Position numbers and translations under genes: made by a program
Shown here: piece by piece, positions 50,346 to 59,640 of the stretch
How the letters are laid out: each line of letters opens with the position of its first letter
How positions within the stretch are numbered: the first letter of the stretch is position 1
NCBI GenBank assembly: GCA_001692895.1
Contig: KV748178.1
Location: 5,620,867 to 5,684,866, forward strand
Length of the DNA stretch: 64,000 nt
Source: Cenococcum geophilum 1.58
Lineage: Eukaryota; Ascomycota; Dothideomycetes; Gloniales; Gloniaceae
Reading direction: 5' to 3'
Notes under the pieces: generated by a model
Told to the model about the DNA's origin: nothing
The model's database searches: none
What the model saw: the letters and a program-made list of their open reading frames with translations, nothing else

Positions 50346-51420
50346 TTATCTAGGCCTCTACCCCAGTTTTCAGTGGCTTATTCCCACCTTTGGGCGTCAC
50401 CACCTCTACGGTCAAGGCTGGGCCAAAACCTCTCCCGCCTGAGTAACTCCTGTTTGCTCCTTAAGTGTACCTTACTAGCATACTGCCCTAGTAAGCAGCC
50501 GTACTGCCCTGGTGAGCAGCCGTACTGCCCTAGCGAGCAGTCCTATTTATTGGTACACCGACACGCGCATCCGTTCTCTCGAGCTACGTAGTAGTCTCTC
50601 CGGCCAGGACGTGATCCTGCCTGCCTACTAGGTGCACTAGGGGTCAGAGCCTAGCTAAGGGGTAAGGTCCTTAGAGCCAGCAGTGGCTACTACGCACTAC
50701 GCCCTATGGGGGCTAGTAGTAATATAGGGGCGCAACACCCTATATATACTACTAGCTCCCGTTTCGCGTTGCCTATAAGAGTCTCCTTATGATAGGCCGA
50801 CCGTGTCTTGCAGGAGGGGGCTATAGACCAGGTCCCGTGCTAGGCGACCTACTCCCCCCTCTCCTACTAACCAAGCTTGTGTCCCCCCTTCCTATAAGCT
50901 GGCCTGTGTCTCTAACTGTCGAGACCTCGTCCGACTAGCCTGTGTTTCCCCTACAGCCTCCCCCATATATATGCATCAGGTTGCGTGCACCACGCCTATT
51001 AAGACCCTCCTATGAGTTACCTTTTGACGCCACGGGGCCGTCGAAGCTGGCCTGTGTTTCCGCTGCCTAGAGCTTTGCCCGTGTTTCCACCTCGTTGAGC
51101 CGTCTGGTCGCCGTCCGGTCGCCGTCGCGTTGCCGTCGCGTCGCCGGCGCGTCGCCGTCGTCCAGGTCGCGCGCACCACGCCTATTAAGACCCTCTTCTG
51201 AGTCACCTGGGTGTACCGGATACCAGATAGGCCCTTATGGAGGGGCCTTAACGAGTTCTCTAGGTAGGGCCTTAACAAGTTCTTCGCGGTGGCCTTGGGA
51301 TAGTAGAGTATAATAGGGTTTCCAAAGGCGACGGTTCTAGCGAGGCTATATAAAAACTGTCGCCATTAATATATCGCATAGTAAGCTACCTCTTATTACT
51401 TCTATATATACTAACATAAA
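50346..51420. other. GC-rich, un-RIPed island without recognisable gene
   Basis: It contains three tandem copies of a 21-bp repeat (TACTGCCCTAGYRAGCAGCCG, 50,480-50,550), a hairpin (50,708-50,760), a pair of 44-bp direct repeats sharing GCACCACGCCTATTAAGACC (50,980-51,020 and 51,168-51,210), and a GTCGCCGTC-type simple repeat (51,105-51,160). The open frame on the minus strand at 50,976-51,278 is produced by these repeats and is not a gene. CA and TG are normal here, so it was inserted after RIP or escaped it. It may be the 5' region of the LINE or an independent element. Confidence 0.5.
50708..50760. repeat. Long hairpin (about 20-bp arms)
   Basis: GGGGGCTAGTAGTA...TATAGGG pairs with CCCTATATATACTACTAGCTCCC across the loop GCGCAACA, with one or two mismatches. 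Confidence 0.75.
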
Positions 51421-51462
51421 ATAGATATATAATAGTATTAGCCAGTTCTAGTCTTACCTATT

Positions 51463-51832
51463 TGTCACGGAGTGAGCACAAGCGGTGATAATATATAGCG
51501 AAGTAGGTATTATTAAGCTATGTACATGAACTGCGTAATGAAGTCAAGACGTTGCGTAAGGAAAGAAGGTAGGAAAACGGGAAGAAAGGGCATATATCGT
51601 TGGCTTGGTTGCTTGGTCAACACGTGCATGGGCAGAATAGGGTTCAGGTCGTGGTCCTGGCAGAACTTGGCAGAATTCGGTGGAACTTGGCAGAATATGG
51701 CAGAATGCCGTAGATTGCCGTTAGATTGCCATCAGATTGCCGTCAGATTGCCATTTCGCGGTTGGTCTCTAATTGCTAAGTCGGTGGAAACAGGTGGACG
51801 TGTGCAAGGTGTCACGGGGGTGTCCCGTGACA
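51463..51832. repeat. Solo LTR (370 bp) with 5-bp TSD
   Basis: It starts TGTCACGGAGTG and ends CCCGTGACA, and CTATT is duplicated at 51,458-51,462 and 51,833-51,837. No internal element remains, so it arose by recombination between two LTRs. The last 23 bases form a perfect hairpin (TGTCACGGG/CCCGTGACA). Inside are GGCAGAA repeats (51,657-51,706) and GATTGCCRTYA repeats (51,712-51,750). It is little affected by RIP, so young. The open frame at 51,520-51,867 runs through it and is not a gene. Confidence 0.87.
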
Positions 51833-51837
51833 CTATT

Positions 51838-53240
51838 AAAACGCATACGAGATTGCGTAAAGGCTAAGTACTTATTTAGAAAGCTCTCTAAGCAGGAAAT
51901 AATTGCTAGAGTGGAAGAGCTACTCTATATAGATAACTTTTAATACTTTAAAACAGTACGCATAGCTATACTACCTTAGTACTCTCCTAACTATTTATAG
52001 GGCGAGTAATCCCGCTTTATAGCACCGGTTATTATAATTAATCTCTCCAAGTCATTCTTTAAAGGAAGGTAGTAATTTAGGTTTAGTATAGATACGCAGC
52101 ACTTTCTGCGCCTAATTAGCCCTAGGGCTGTTATACTAATTTATATAATAATCCGCCACGTTATTAATAAATAGAAAAGTGGTAGTTTTACCTAACAAAA
52201 GTTTAAAGTAGGTGCCAATCTTAATAGTAATTTATTCTTTCTCTACCCTTATTCTAACTACCTAGGCTACACCGTAACTAACTTTAATATTAGCTATATA
52301 GGAACGGACAAAGGCTATGTAGGCGGATTAGTTAACAGAGCGCTAGAACCGGATTTTAGGGCTTCTGCAATAGGGCGTCTTAAAAAGACATTAAGTAACT
52401 ATATATAGCAATAACCCTGCTATACAAGCAATTCCAAATCCATTTAAATATAGTCTTAATAATCTTTCTAACCTAGATTCCGACTATAACGCAGGATTTA
52501 ATAAGCAGCGCTTTAATATACTTCCACCGGTATATAACTACTTATAATAACAGTTTTAGACTAATACTTATATCTAGGTACTTAATGCGTCCCTTTCCTT
52601 AAACCCAGACACCTCCCGCCCTTTCGGCACTATTACTTAGCCTAATATACCCTATGATATGTCGCCTAATTAGACCAACTACAGTACTAATTACTAAGGC
52701 GGTAGGCCTGACGATATTAGCGACCCTAACAGCGGTATAAATAGCGGGACTAATACAAACAAGTGTTATAACGGATATAGTGGAGTTAATATAGATAAAG
52801 ATGGCAATGCGGATAATAGAACGGATATAGCTTTAGGTGGAAATATAAATAATTAGAATAGTGCGAGAAAGGGGGGCAACGAATATAATAGAGTGGACAT
52901 AGGCAATAATGCCGGCGTAAATAGTGGAGAAGATATAGATAAGGATAGTAGCGCTAGTAACAATTTCGGAAATAATACCTATAAGCTTATCTTTAAAGGT
53001 ATAAAATCGTAGAATTGGAAACGTACTATTAATATACTATATCGCTAGAATTACGAACAGTTAATGGCTGTAGTTAAGCTATTTAGAAAGACGCTTGGGG
53101 CTGAACCCAATATAAGTCTTTAGTATACTATTGGGGGAGGGGTTAAGTCTATACTATTTAATAATAAGGATCTAGATATCTTTAGAACAAGGGTAGAGAA
53201 GGGGCTAGGCAAGGTAAATGCTTCGTAGTCTATAATAGGT
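51838..53240 (+). pseudogene. Unidentified gene with Asn/Gly/Asp-rich linker
   Basis: Plus strand, coding-like with RIP-type stops. It has a segment SYIGTDKGYVGGLVNRALEP (near 52,300). A long low-complexity region follows (about 52,680-52,970) rich in Asn, Gly, Asp and Ser, with repeated GVN, GNN, NNAG and DKD motifs. After it comes a compact C-terminal domain including YEQLMAVVKLFRKTLGAEPN (near 53,050-53,110). No family recognised. A flexible linker before a small folded C-terminal domain is typical of accessory transposon or DNA-binding proteins, but this is inference. The solo LTR interrupts it or its promoter. Confidence 0.45.
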
Positions 53241-53299
53241 TTAGAGGAGTAGCTATTTTATATAGTAGTTATAATATAAATATATTTTTAAAGGCATAT

Positions 53300-53525
53300 T
53301 ATAGCAATCTATGGCAATCTACAGCAATCTATAGCAATCTATAGCAGTATATTATAATTTATATAGTTTATACAGTTTATATAGTTCGTATAATTTATAT
53401 AGTTCGTACAGTTTGTACAGTTCGTACAGTTCGTATAGTTCGTACAGTTCGTATAGTTTGTACGGTTCGTATAGTTCGTACAGTTTATACGGTTCGTACA
53501 GTTCGTATAGTTTATACAGTTTGCG
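53300..53525. repeat. Subterminal arrays: TAGCAATCTA-type and 9-bp GTTCGTACA repeats
   Basis: About four copies of AGCAATCTATR are followed by about 20 copies of the 9-mer GTTCGTACA (variants GTTTGTACA, GTTCGTATA, GTTTATACA). A diverged form of the same pattern is at 59,780-59,840, in the matching position of the related element. Confidence 0.8.
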
Positions 53526-53813
53526 CGCTATTTATTTATAGGGTAGCAAAAAGCTAGCATTAGTTTGGTAGTTAAGCGTTTTACTATAATTTACTATTAG
53601 ATACTACAAACTTGTTACAAAACGCGCAGTTTGCTATTAGATGCTATAAACTTGTTACAAAACGCACGGTTTGCTATTAGGGTGCTGCAAACTTATTATA
53701 AAACGCACGGTTTGTACAATTCGCTAACGACTATATCCACCTGCCGCAACCGTATAGTTTGCGGTAATTTGCTGCAAACCGCAACAACTAGCCTAAAAAA
53801 AAATTTCCTAATG
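53526..53813. repeat. Right terminal region of the giant element
   Basis: TTTGCGCGCTATTTATTTATAGGGTAGC begins a block shared with 59,850-60,030. It contains three copies of a 50-60-bp unit with GTTTGCTATTAG and TTACAAAACGC (53,590-53,720), then CATATCCACCTGCCGCAA-like sequence, and ends GCAACAACTAGCC + A-run + TTTCCTAATG. An open frame at 53,631-53,846 crosses the terminus and is accidental. Confidence 0.75.
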
Positions 53814-54628
53814 TACGCCTTATATAACTATAGAACTCTATCCTAACCCTTCTTAGTCTATTCCCTTTAGTAGATCTAATTATTAATCTTAATTACCTAA
53901 TCTATTAGTTCCCTTAGGGTGTTCGCATCTTCTATTAGGATAATCGCGTCCTAGACTTTAGCCTTAAGTCCCTGTTTATATTATACTATAAGCGCCCTAT
54001 TATTCTACTCTACTTATATTGCTAACGTCTAGAACTATATTATATACTTAATTACTAAGGTCTATTACGTAATATTCTAGAGTTTTCTTTCCGCTATAGT
54101 TGCTGCCTCTAGGTCTTTAAATATCTACATAAGTCGTTTTATAAATCCTTCCTAGCTTAAAAACATAAACCGTATTTCTTAGTTAGTGGTCGTTATTCCA
54201 TTTATCTATATCTCCGTAAGATAAGGCTTAAACTATTTAAGTGCCTTTCCTAATAAGAATAGTCCTGCGTAGGCTATTCGATCTATAGGTGTTAGCAGTT
54301 TTACTCCTTCTTATATAACCTTAAAGTGTATTTGCGTAAGGAATCCTTTAAGTTTTAATCTCTTGCCTAAGAATCTCTTAATTAAAGGTAACTTGATCTT
54401 TGCTGCTTCTATTCTATTAACCCTTTTTTCTAACGCTGCATTGTTTATTATTAGCTAGTTAACTATCTCTTATAGTTATTTAACCGTTACAGGTTGCTAT
54501 AAGTTAGTATCTATTATACTGGTATTACCTTCTAACCTTAAAGTAGTTGCCGCCGTCAATGGCGTCGTGGTAGCTGCTTTTAGTAGTATGTTATTTAACT
54601 TATTAAAACTATAACTAGGTAGTAATTA
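53814..54628 (-). mobile_element. Gypsy B, 5' part of Gag (fossil)
   Basis: Aligns with gypsy A at about 20,922-21,746. It ends at the 5' LTR. Together with 22,950-29,994 it makes one gypsy element, lacking about 0.3 kb at the insertion point relative to gypsy A. Confidence 0.8.
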
Positions 54629-55051
54629 TGTAACGGAACCTTATAGTAAGAACTATAATAGGTTCTGTTAATAGGCTAGGTGTATAGGTATTATAAATAA
54701 GTTAACAACAAATAATAACTAGTGGAGTGGTTGCCTAATAGATTAACTCTAATTATATTCTAAGAATTACTATAAAGAAAGGAACTATCTAGGTAGGGAT
54801 TAAGGGTCCTTAAATATATAACCGTACTCCTATGAAATCCTTTCTTATACGTGATGTACGTATTATATATAAGGTATATAAGTTCCTCTCATTCCTTACG
54901 TATACTACGTAGCATATTATATAACCTTGGTTACTATTCCTCGTTATATAGTTCTACTAGATCTATCCTAGACTGTGCTCGTATTAACTAACTAGCTTCT
55001 TCCGACTCCTCTTTAAGTAGTTGTAATATTGTACTTAAAGCGTCCGTGACA
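54629..55051 (-). repeat. 5' LTR of gypsy B (423 bp)
   Basis: Starts TGTAACGGAACC and ends GCGTCCGTGACA, followed by GTACT (55,052-55,056). It is nearly identical to 22,527-22,949, with almost all differences transitions. Confidence 0.9.
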
Positions 55052-55056
55052 GTACT

Positions 55057-55879
55057 AAGGATTACTATACCCTCTACTAGTACCTATATAACGATAGGCA
55101 GATATCGCTATAGATTTTGTTGTTAACCTACTACCCTATAAATGATATGGCCGTACCTATAAGAATATCCTTATAATAATATGCCGACTTATAAAAGAGC
55201 GCTACTACGTCCTAACTAAAGGCGTAGCCGTTAACGACGTTACTGATGCCTTTTTTTTATAAAGTTTACTAACTATATGGGTTACTTAACTTAATTATAT
55301 CCGACTAAGGTATATAATTTAACTCTAATGTATAGAGACGAATCTATTAACGTCTTAGCATCTCCGTTAAGATATTTATATCCTTTTATTATAAAATTAC
55401 TAGGTAACTGGAAAATGCTAATGCTAGTATAAAAGCGTACCTATAATAGGTAGTCGCCTATAGTTAAGATAACTAGGTAAATTACCTCCTACTAGGTAAA
55501 TTTATAGCGAATAACTACGTCTTAACTACTATAGAACTTACCCCGTTCTTTATAAATAAGGGTTATTACCCTTAATCTAGTATAGAGCCACTAGAACCTA
55601 TTAATAAGAAACTGCTATATAGAAAACGCCTTAAGATGCTACTTATTAACTAGTATGCAGACCGTATAAAAAATCTACTTAACTACTGTAAGGGAGAAAT
55701 GGCCTAGGCTTAAGTAAAGTAGGCTTACTTTACTAACTACTATAGAACGCCACTACTAGAGATATGTGTTGGCGACTAGGTATAGCTAAATATACATAAT
55801 ATCTCTACATAGAGGCCTATAAAGTTACTTAATTATAAGAACCTTAGCCCCTATCTAATTAAATAAGTTATTAATAGGG
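55057..55879 (+). mobile_element. Gypsy C, piece 2: integrase core to C-terminal region (fossil)
   Basis: On the plus strand ADIAIDFVVNLLP (near 55,090) continues the integrase begun at 22,170-22,526. The later motifs TPFFINKGYYP (near 55,545) and SPYLIKQVINR (near 55,850) fit the integrase C-terminal part of fungal chromoviruses. Many breaks. The piece ends at TAGGG, the TSD of the solo LTR that follows. Confidence 0.8.
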
Positions 55880-56090
55880 TGTAACGGCGCTATCGTACGT
55901 TACCTGCCAAATTCTGCCAAATTCTGCCGACCTGCGATTGGCCCGCCTAAAGCTAGCGCCTTGGCGGCTCACCCTATATATTTGTTTACATCGGTCCTAA
56001 TGACCCCTTTTCCTTCTCTTTAGCTTAGTATCTTCGCAATACAGCATTTGTTCAAGCTTTGGTTTAAAGGTATTTATTTAAGCCGTGATA
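55880..56090. repeat. Solo LTR (211 bp) with 5-bp TSD
   Basis: It begins TGTAACGGCGC and ends GCCGTGATA, flanked by TAGGG (55,875-55,879 and 56,091-56,095), and sits within the gypsy C integrase-to-chromodomain linker. It includes a doubled AATTCTGCCA(AR) motif and the sequence TTCTCTTTAGCTTAGTATCTT, which also occurs near 110 in the left-edge copia. No internal element remains. Confidence 0.78.
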
Positions 56091-56095
56091 TAGGG

Positions 56096-56560
56096 GAGCT
56101 GTATATAAGCTAGAACTCCTACTTACCCTAGCTACCTATAGGATATAGCCTATATTTTACCTATAGCTACTATACCTCTATTAGCCTAACCCCTTATTAG
56201 GGCAGATATAGCCTAAACCCCTATTAGTATTAATCTAAGATAAGAACAAAGATAAGAACTATAAGGAGTGGACTATTAAACGAATTATTAACTCTAAATA
56301 CTTTGGTAAAAGTAGAGGACAATAGCTTTACTATAGAGCTATATATACAGGATTTGATATAGATTAGCTAGAATAGCAACTATAGAAAGACTTTAAAAAT
56401 GTAAAGGATTTAATTAGCGACTTTTATTACGCAAACCTATAGAAACCAGGCCTAAGTAGAGATTTTATACCTAATCCTCTATGGGAGCCCTTATAGAGTT
56501 AAACCGTTATACATTACTATGTAAGGGTAAATTGCTATTAAATTGTGGTAAAGTGTAATT
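56096..56560 (+). mobile_element. Gypsy C, piece 3: integrase tail and chromodomain (fossil)
   Basis: After the solo LTR the plus strand continues with an integrase tail region (PNPLLGQ near 56,195). A chromodomain-like segment follows (WTIKRIINSKYFG near 56,270, LYYRAIYTGFD near 56,335, LISDFYYANL near 56,415). It confirms C as a chromovirus. The 3' LTR was not found. Confidence 0.72.
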
Positions 56561-58195
56561 ACGTGACCGTAATATTGTTAAGATATCTAGGAACTTTAAC
56601 CGGCGGTTAAAGTTATTTAATTAGTTAGATTTTTAGATGCTAAGCCTTATTATATAACGTTGTTTTAAACCTTTAATAATACCCCCCTTTTTTCTTTTCT
56701 ATACCTTAAGTGCCCCTTTTATATATATATAGTAACTATAGCGTCGCCAGAGCTCCGCCTTTATAGGAGGGGGAGTAATATTATAAAACCCTACCGTAGG
56801 GGCCTCTATAGGAGAGCCCTGTGCTCTTGCGTATACCTTATATATAGCTTATATCAGCTACGCGTAGGTATATTACCTCCTTACGCCCTTGACCCTTATG
56901 ATCAATCGCGTAATGTTTTGTAGACTCCTTAAATATATACGCTCTGTAGCTACTGCCCTTATTCTATAACAATTAGCTGCTATATATATAGGTATTCTAC
57001 TTCCTTATTTAGCGGATAGAGCTCTGCGTGCTTATTTATCTACTCTATAGGCTTATCTATAATCTTATCCGTAAAGGATTGTATATATTAATATTAGAAG
57101 GGAGGTTTAATAAGCTATCCCTTAACCTATCGATTTGGGTCCGTAGCTTATTAATAAGCGTCAGCTAATTAGATTAACTAGATTTGATAGTCGTGGTTAG
57201 ATATTTAGAGCCTTTAGATATTGCTTATTTCTTATATAAAATCTCTATATAAGCTTATTCTTTAGAGTTGAGTTGCTTAATATAAAGCTGCTAGCAGGCG
57301 TCGTTCCCGTATAATTGCGGGGCATAATAGTAGTGTAATTAATGGTTAAATTCTACAGTTTTGATTCTGGTGTTCGCGTATAGACTACGTACTCTACGGA
57401 CCCTGATGGGTTAAGGGATAGTTATCCTAATTGTTAATATAGAGAGGTTTAAATTTGGGTAATAGCTAGGGTTTAGGGGGAGCTGTTTTCGCCATCTTAT
57501 TTAGGGGAACGTTATATTAAGTCTTTTAAATAGGGTCTATATCAATTCTAATATAATTGGAAAGTATGGTAGCAATGTAATTGATAATTGAATTCTATAT
57601 AGATATTCCGCACAGACCACTTACTCTAAGGACCCTAATGTGCTAAGGAACAGAAGTTAGTAAGTTTTGTTAGGGTAGTGATTAGGCTGGTATAGAATAT
57701 ATAAATAAGAGGCTCTATGGGGAAGAATTAAAGGGGCTTAATCGCCTGAGAAGATATTTTAATGTGGCCGGTATAGTGTCGCGTGGCCTATTACGTGCAC
57801 GTCGCGAGGTTAAAGAGACTAACGTACTCTACATTTATCTTAGGTGCCTCAGCCGCTTCTCTGAGGAATTTGTGGCATTGTATGGCCCCACTCTCCCGCT
57901 ACAGCCCCACTCCGCTAACTCGTGCGAACTCCTGAGCTAATAGAACGTCGCGCTACCCCCTAGCCCCCCTATAACCCCAAAATTCCTTTATAAAGCGTCT
58001 AAGAGATTATAGGCGCGCGTTTGCTGTAAACTAGGCGCGATTCTTAATATATACTAACTTTAAGTAACTATAACAGGGTTAATATAGCGGCTATAGCTAC
58101 AGTTCCTAATATAATTAAATTGTAATATCCTCTATTAGTATATTCTAGTAAATTTAACTAGCTAATTAACGTATTAGGGGGCGAAGTACAGCCTT
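56561..58195. other. RIP-affected stretch without recognised gene
   Basis: It contains the palindrome AACTTTAACCGGCGGTTAAAGTT (about 56,591-56,613) shared with the copia 3' end, and a pair of diverged direct repeats about 100 bp long and 238 bp apart (57,316-57,415 and 57,554-57,652). A weak minus-strand coding-like stretch lies at 57,300-56,880, with no recognisable family. 57,780-58,000 is more GC-rich. Nothing else can be supported. Confidence 0.4.
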
Positions 58196-58461
58196 CACCA
58201 GGAAATTTTTTTTGGGCGCGTTGTTGCAAACGAAAATCGGGGTCTGCAAAACCTGCGTAAGTCGCAATTTTGGCAATTTGCGGCGATTTGCAGCAATTTG
58301 CTATAAACACGTAGGCTACCTATGCACGCGCCTACCCTATCTATGTGTTTATAGCAAATTGCTGCAAATTGCCGCAAATGCTAAAATTGCGACTTACGCC
58401 TGCAGGTTTTGCAGACCCCGATTTTCGCTTGCAACAACGTGCCTAAAAAAAAATCCTGATG
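58196..58461. repeat. Foldback (hairpin) element, about 116-bp arms
   Basis: The left arm (58,199-58,314) and right arm (58,341-58,458) are inverted copies with only a few mismatches and one short indel, separated by a loop of about 26 bp. Outer ends are CAGGAAATTTTTTTT and the complement. This is a MITE-like structure. Both arms contain GCAATTTGC-type repeats. The open frames across it (58,195-58,377 minus and 58,212-58,670 plus) are structural by-products. Confidence 0.88.
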
Positions 58462-58990
58462 CAGAGCCTCTGCACGGGCTCTACACAAGCTCTGCACGAA
58501 GCTCTGCACGAATTCGTGCACGAAGCTCTACACGAAGCTCTACACGAAGCTTTGCACGAGGCTCCACACGAGGCTCTACACGAAGCTCTGCGTACAGAGG
58601 CTCTGCACGAGGCTCTGCACGAGGCTCTACACGAAGCTCTGTACGAAGCTCTGCACGAAGCTCTACATAAAGCTCTGCACGAAGCTCTACACGAAGCTCT
58701 ACACGAAGCTTTGCACGAGGCTCTACACGAGGCTCTACACAAAGCTCTGCATATAGAGGCTCTGCACGGAGCTCTGCACGAAGCTCTACACGAAGCTCTA
58801 CACAAGGCTCTGCACGAAGCTCTACACGAAGCTCTGCACAAAGCTCTATATAAAGCTCTACACGAAGCTCTGCACAAAGCTCTACGAAGCTCTTACACGA
58901 AGCTCTTACATATGGAGGGCTCTGCCACGAGGCTCTTGCGCGAAGCTCTGCGTACGGAGGCTCTACACTGAAGCTCTACACAAAGCCTTT
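58462..58990. repeat. 12-bp minisatellite, unit GAAGCTCTGCAC, about 43 copies
   Basis: Variants are GAAGCTCTACAC, GAGGCTCTACAC and AAAGCTCTACAT, with occasional GTACAGAGGCTCTG interruptions. It is open in several frames (EALH, RASC and similar). No conserved gene flanks it, so these are not treated as proteins. The unit has the same length and GARRMYCTSCAC layout as the array at 18,780-19,350. Confidence 0.88.
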
Positions 58991-59159
58991 GTGTGTTGCG
59001 CGCGACACCATTACTATCGGGTCTCGCAATCGCCCTATATTCGCTTACGATAGACCTCTACACGCGTGCTCTGCTGCCAAGTATATCTATACACCGCTAT
59101 ATACACGCTAGGTTAGCTCGCCTTAGCCTTTTTTATCCCTCTACCTTTTCTTCCTTATC

Positions 59160-59640
59160 TCCTAGGAAGACACCAGAACGACAGCCAGCAGACGACCCGT
59201 CGCCGGAGCCAGACGACCATCGCCGGAGCCAGGTTGACCAGTCGTCAGAGCTAGACGACCGTCAGAGCCAGACGACCGTCGTCAGAGCTAGACTGACCGT
59301 CTGTCAGAGCTGAGACGACCGTCGCCGGAGCCAGATGACCGTCGCCAGAGCTAGGGACGACCGTCAGAGCCTAGACGACCGTCGTCGTATCGCCACACGA
59401 CCGTCGCCAGAGCCACACGACAACCGTTCGAACGGACCAAGCCAGCGAACACGATAAACGATTCGATCGATCGATCGAATCAAGGTGACATAGACAGGTA
59501 GCGTAGACGGGTAGGCACAGACAGGTAGGCATAGACGGGTAGGTATAGACGGACGGACAGACAGGTAGGCAGGCAGTCAGGCAGGCAAGGCAGGCAGGTA
59601 GGTAGGTAGATAATTTAGAGCCTCTGCGAGAGGGCTTTCC
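59160..59640. repeat. Minisatellites GACGACCGTCGCCAGAGCCA and GGTAGGCATAGACG
   Basis: 59,190-59,420 holds 15-24-bp repeats of CGTCGYCRGAGCYAGACGAC. 59,490-59,615 holds 10-14-bp repeats of RGACRGGTAGGCA, fading into CAGGCAGG. GATCGATCGATCGA lies at 59,466. The open frames here (58,993-59,313 plus and 59,371-59,655 minus) come from the repeats. 58,991-59,160 holds nothing I recognise. Confidence 0.8.

Larger units (their letters stand above)
29995..53813. mobile_element. Giant decayed DNA transposon-like block: Plavaka-type transposase plus duplicated SNF2 modules
   Basis: The block interrupts gypsy B between its Gag halves. Contents, left to right: 75-bp repeat array, SNF2-type helicase (minus), unidentified coding, second array, second SNF2 copy (minus), unidentified gene (minus), Plavaka-type transposase (plus), other coding-like stretches, LINE fragment, GC-rich island, solo LTR, an Asn/Gly-rich coding region (plus), 9-bp repeats, and a right terminus ending TTTCCTAATG. 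That terminus is shared with the element at 58,196-60,030. A matching left terminus is not visible at 29,995, so the left end may be deleted together with about 0.3 kb of gypsy B. Whether every piece belongs to a single element is inference. No DUF3435-type Starship captain was recognised. Confidence 0.6.
22527..55051 (-). mobile_element. Gypsy B: Ty3/gypsy chromovirus split by a 24-kb insertion (fossil)
   Basis: 423-bp LTRs at 22,527-22,949 and 54,629-55,051 are nearly identical, and GTACT is duplicated immediately outside (22,522-22,526 and 55,052-55,056). The flanks join in gypsy C integrase. Transcription would run right to left: Gag (54,628-53,814 and on past the insertion), Gag/protease side (29,994-26,600), RT (about 26,450-25,900), RNase H, integrase (about 25,100-23,900), and a chromodomain (about 23,845-23,680). 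A purine-rich tract on the minus strand next to 22,950 fits a polypurine tract. Frame heavily broken. It carries two further insertions (27,468-28,486 and 29,995-53,813), and about 0.3 kb of Gag seems missing at the large one when compared with gypsy A. Confidence 0.88.

Noticed and set aside
50976-51278. Minus-strand open frame with a duplicated VLIGVV segment
   Set aside because: The duplication is the 44-bp DNA repeat and the middle is a GTCGCC simple repeat; no domain.
51520-51867. Plus-strand open frame of 115 codons
   Set aside because: It lies within a solo LTR defined by TSDs and crosses its edge.
29995-53813. A Starship (captain with DUF3435 tyrosine recombinase)
   Set aside because: No tyrosine recombinase-like gene was recognised at either end; the transposase present is of Plavaka type.
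58212-58971. Open frames with EALH, RASC and similar repeats
   Set aside because: Again a 12-bp minisatellite that is open in several frames, without conserved flanking coding sequence.
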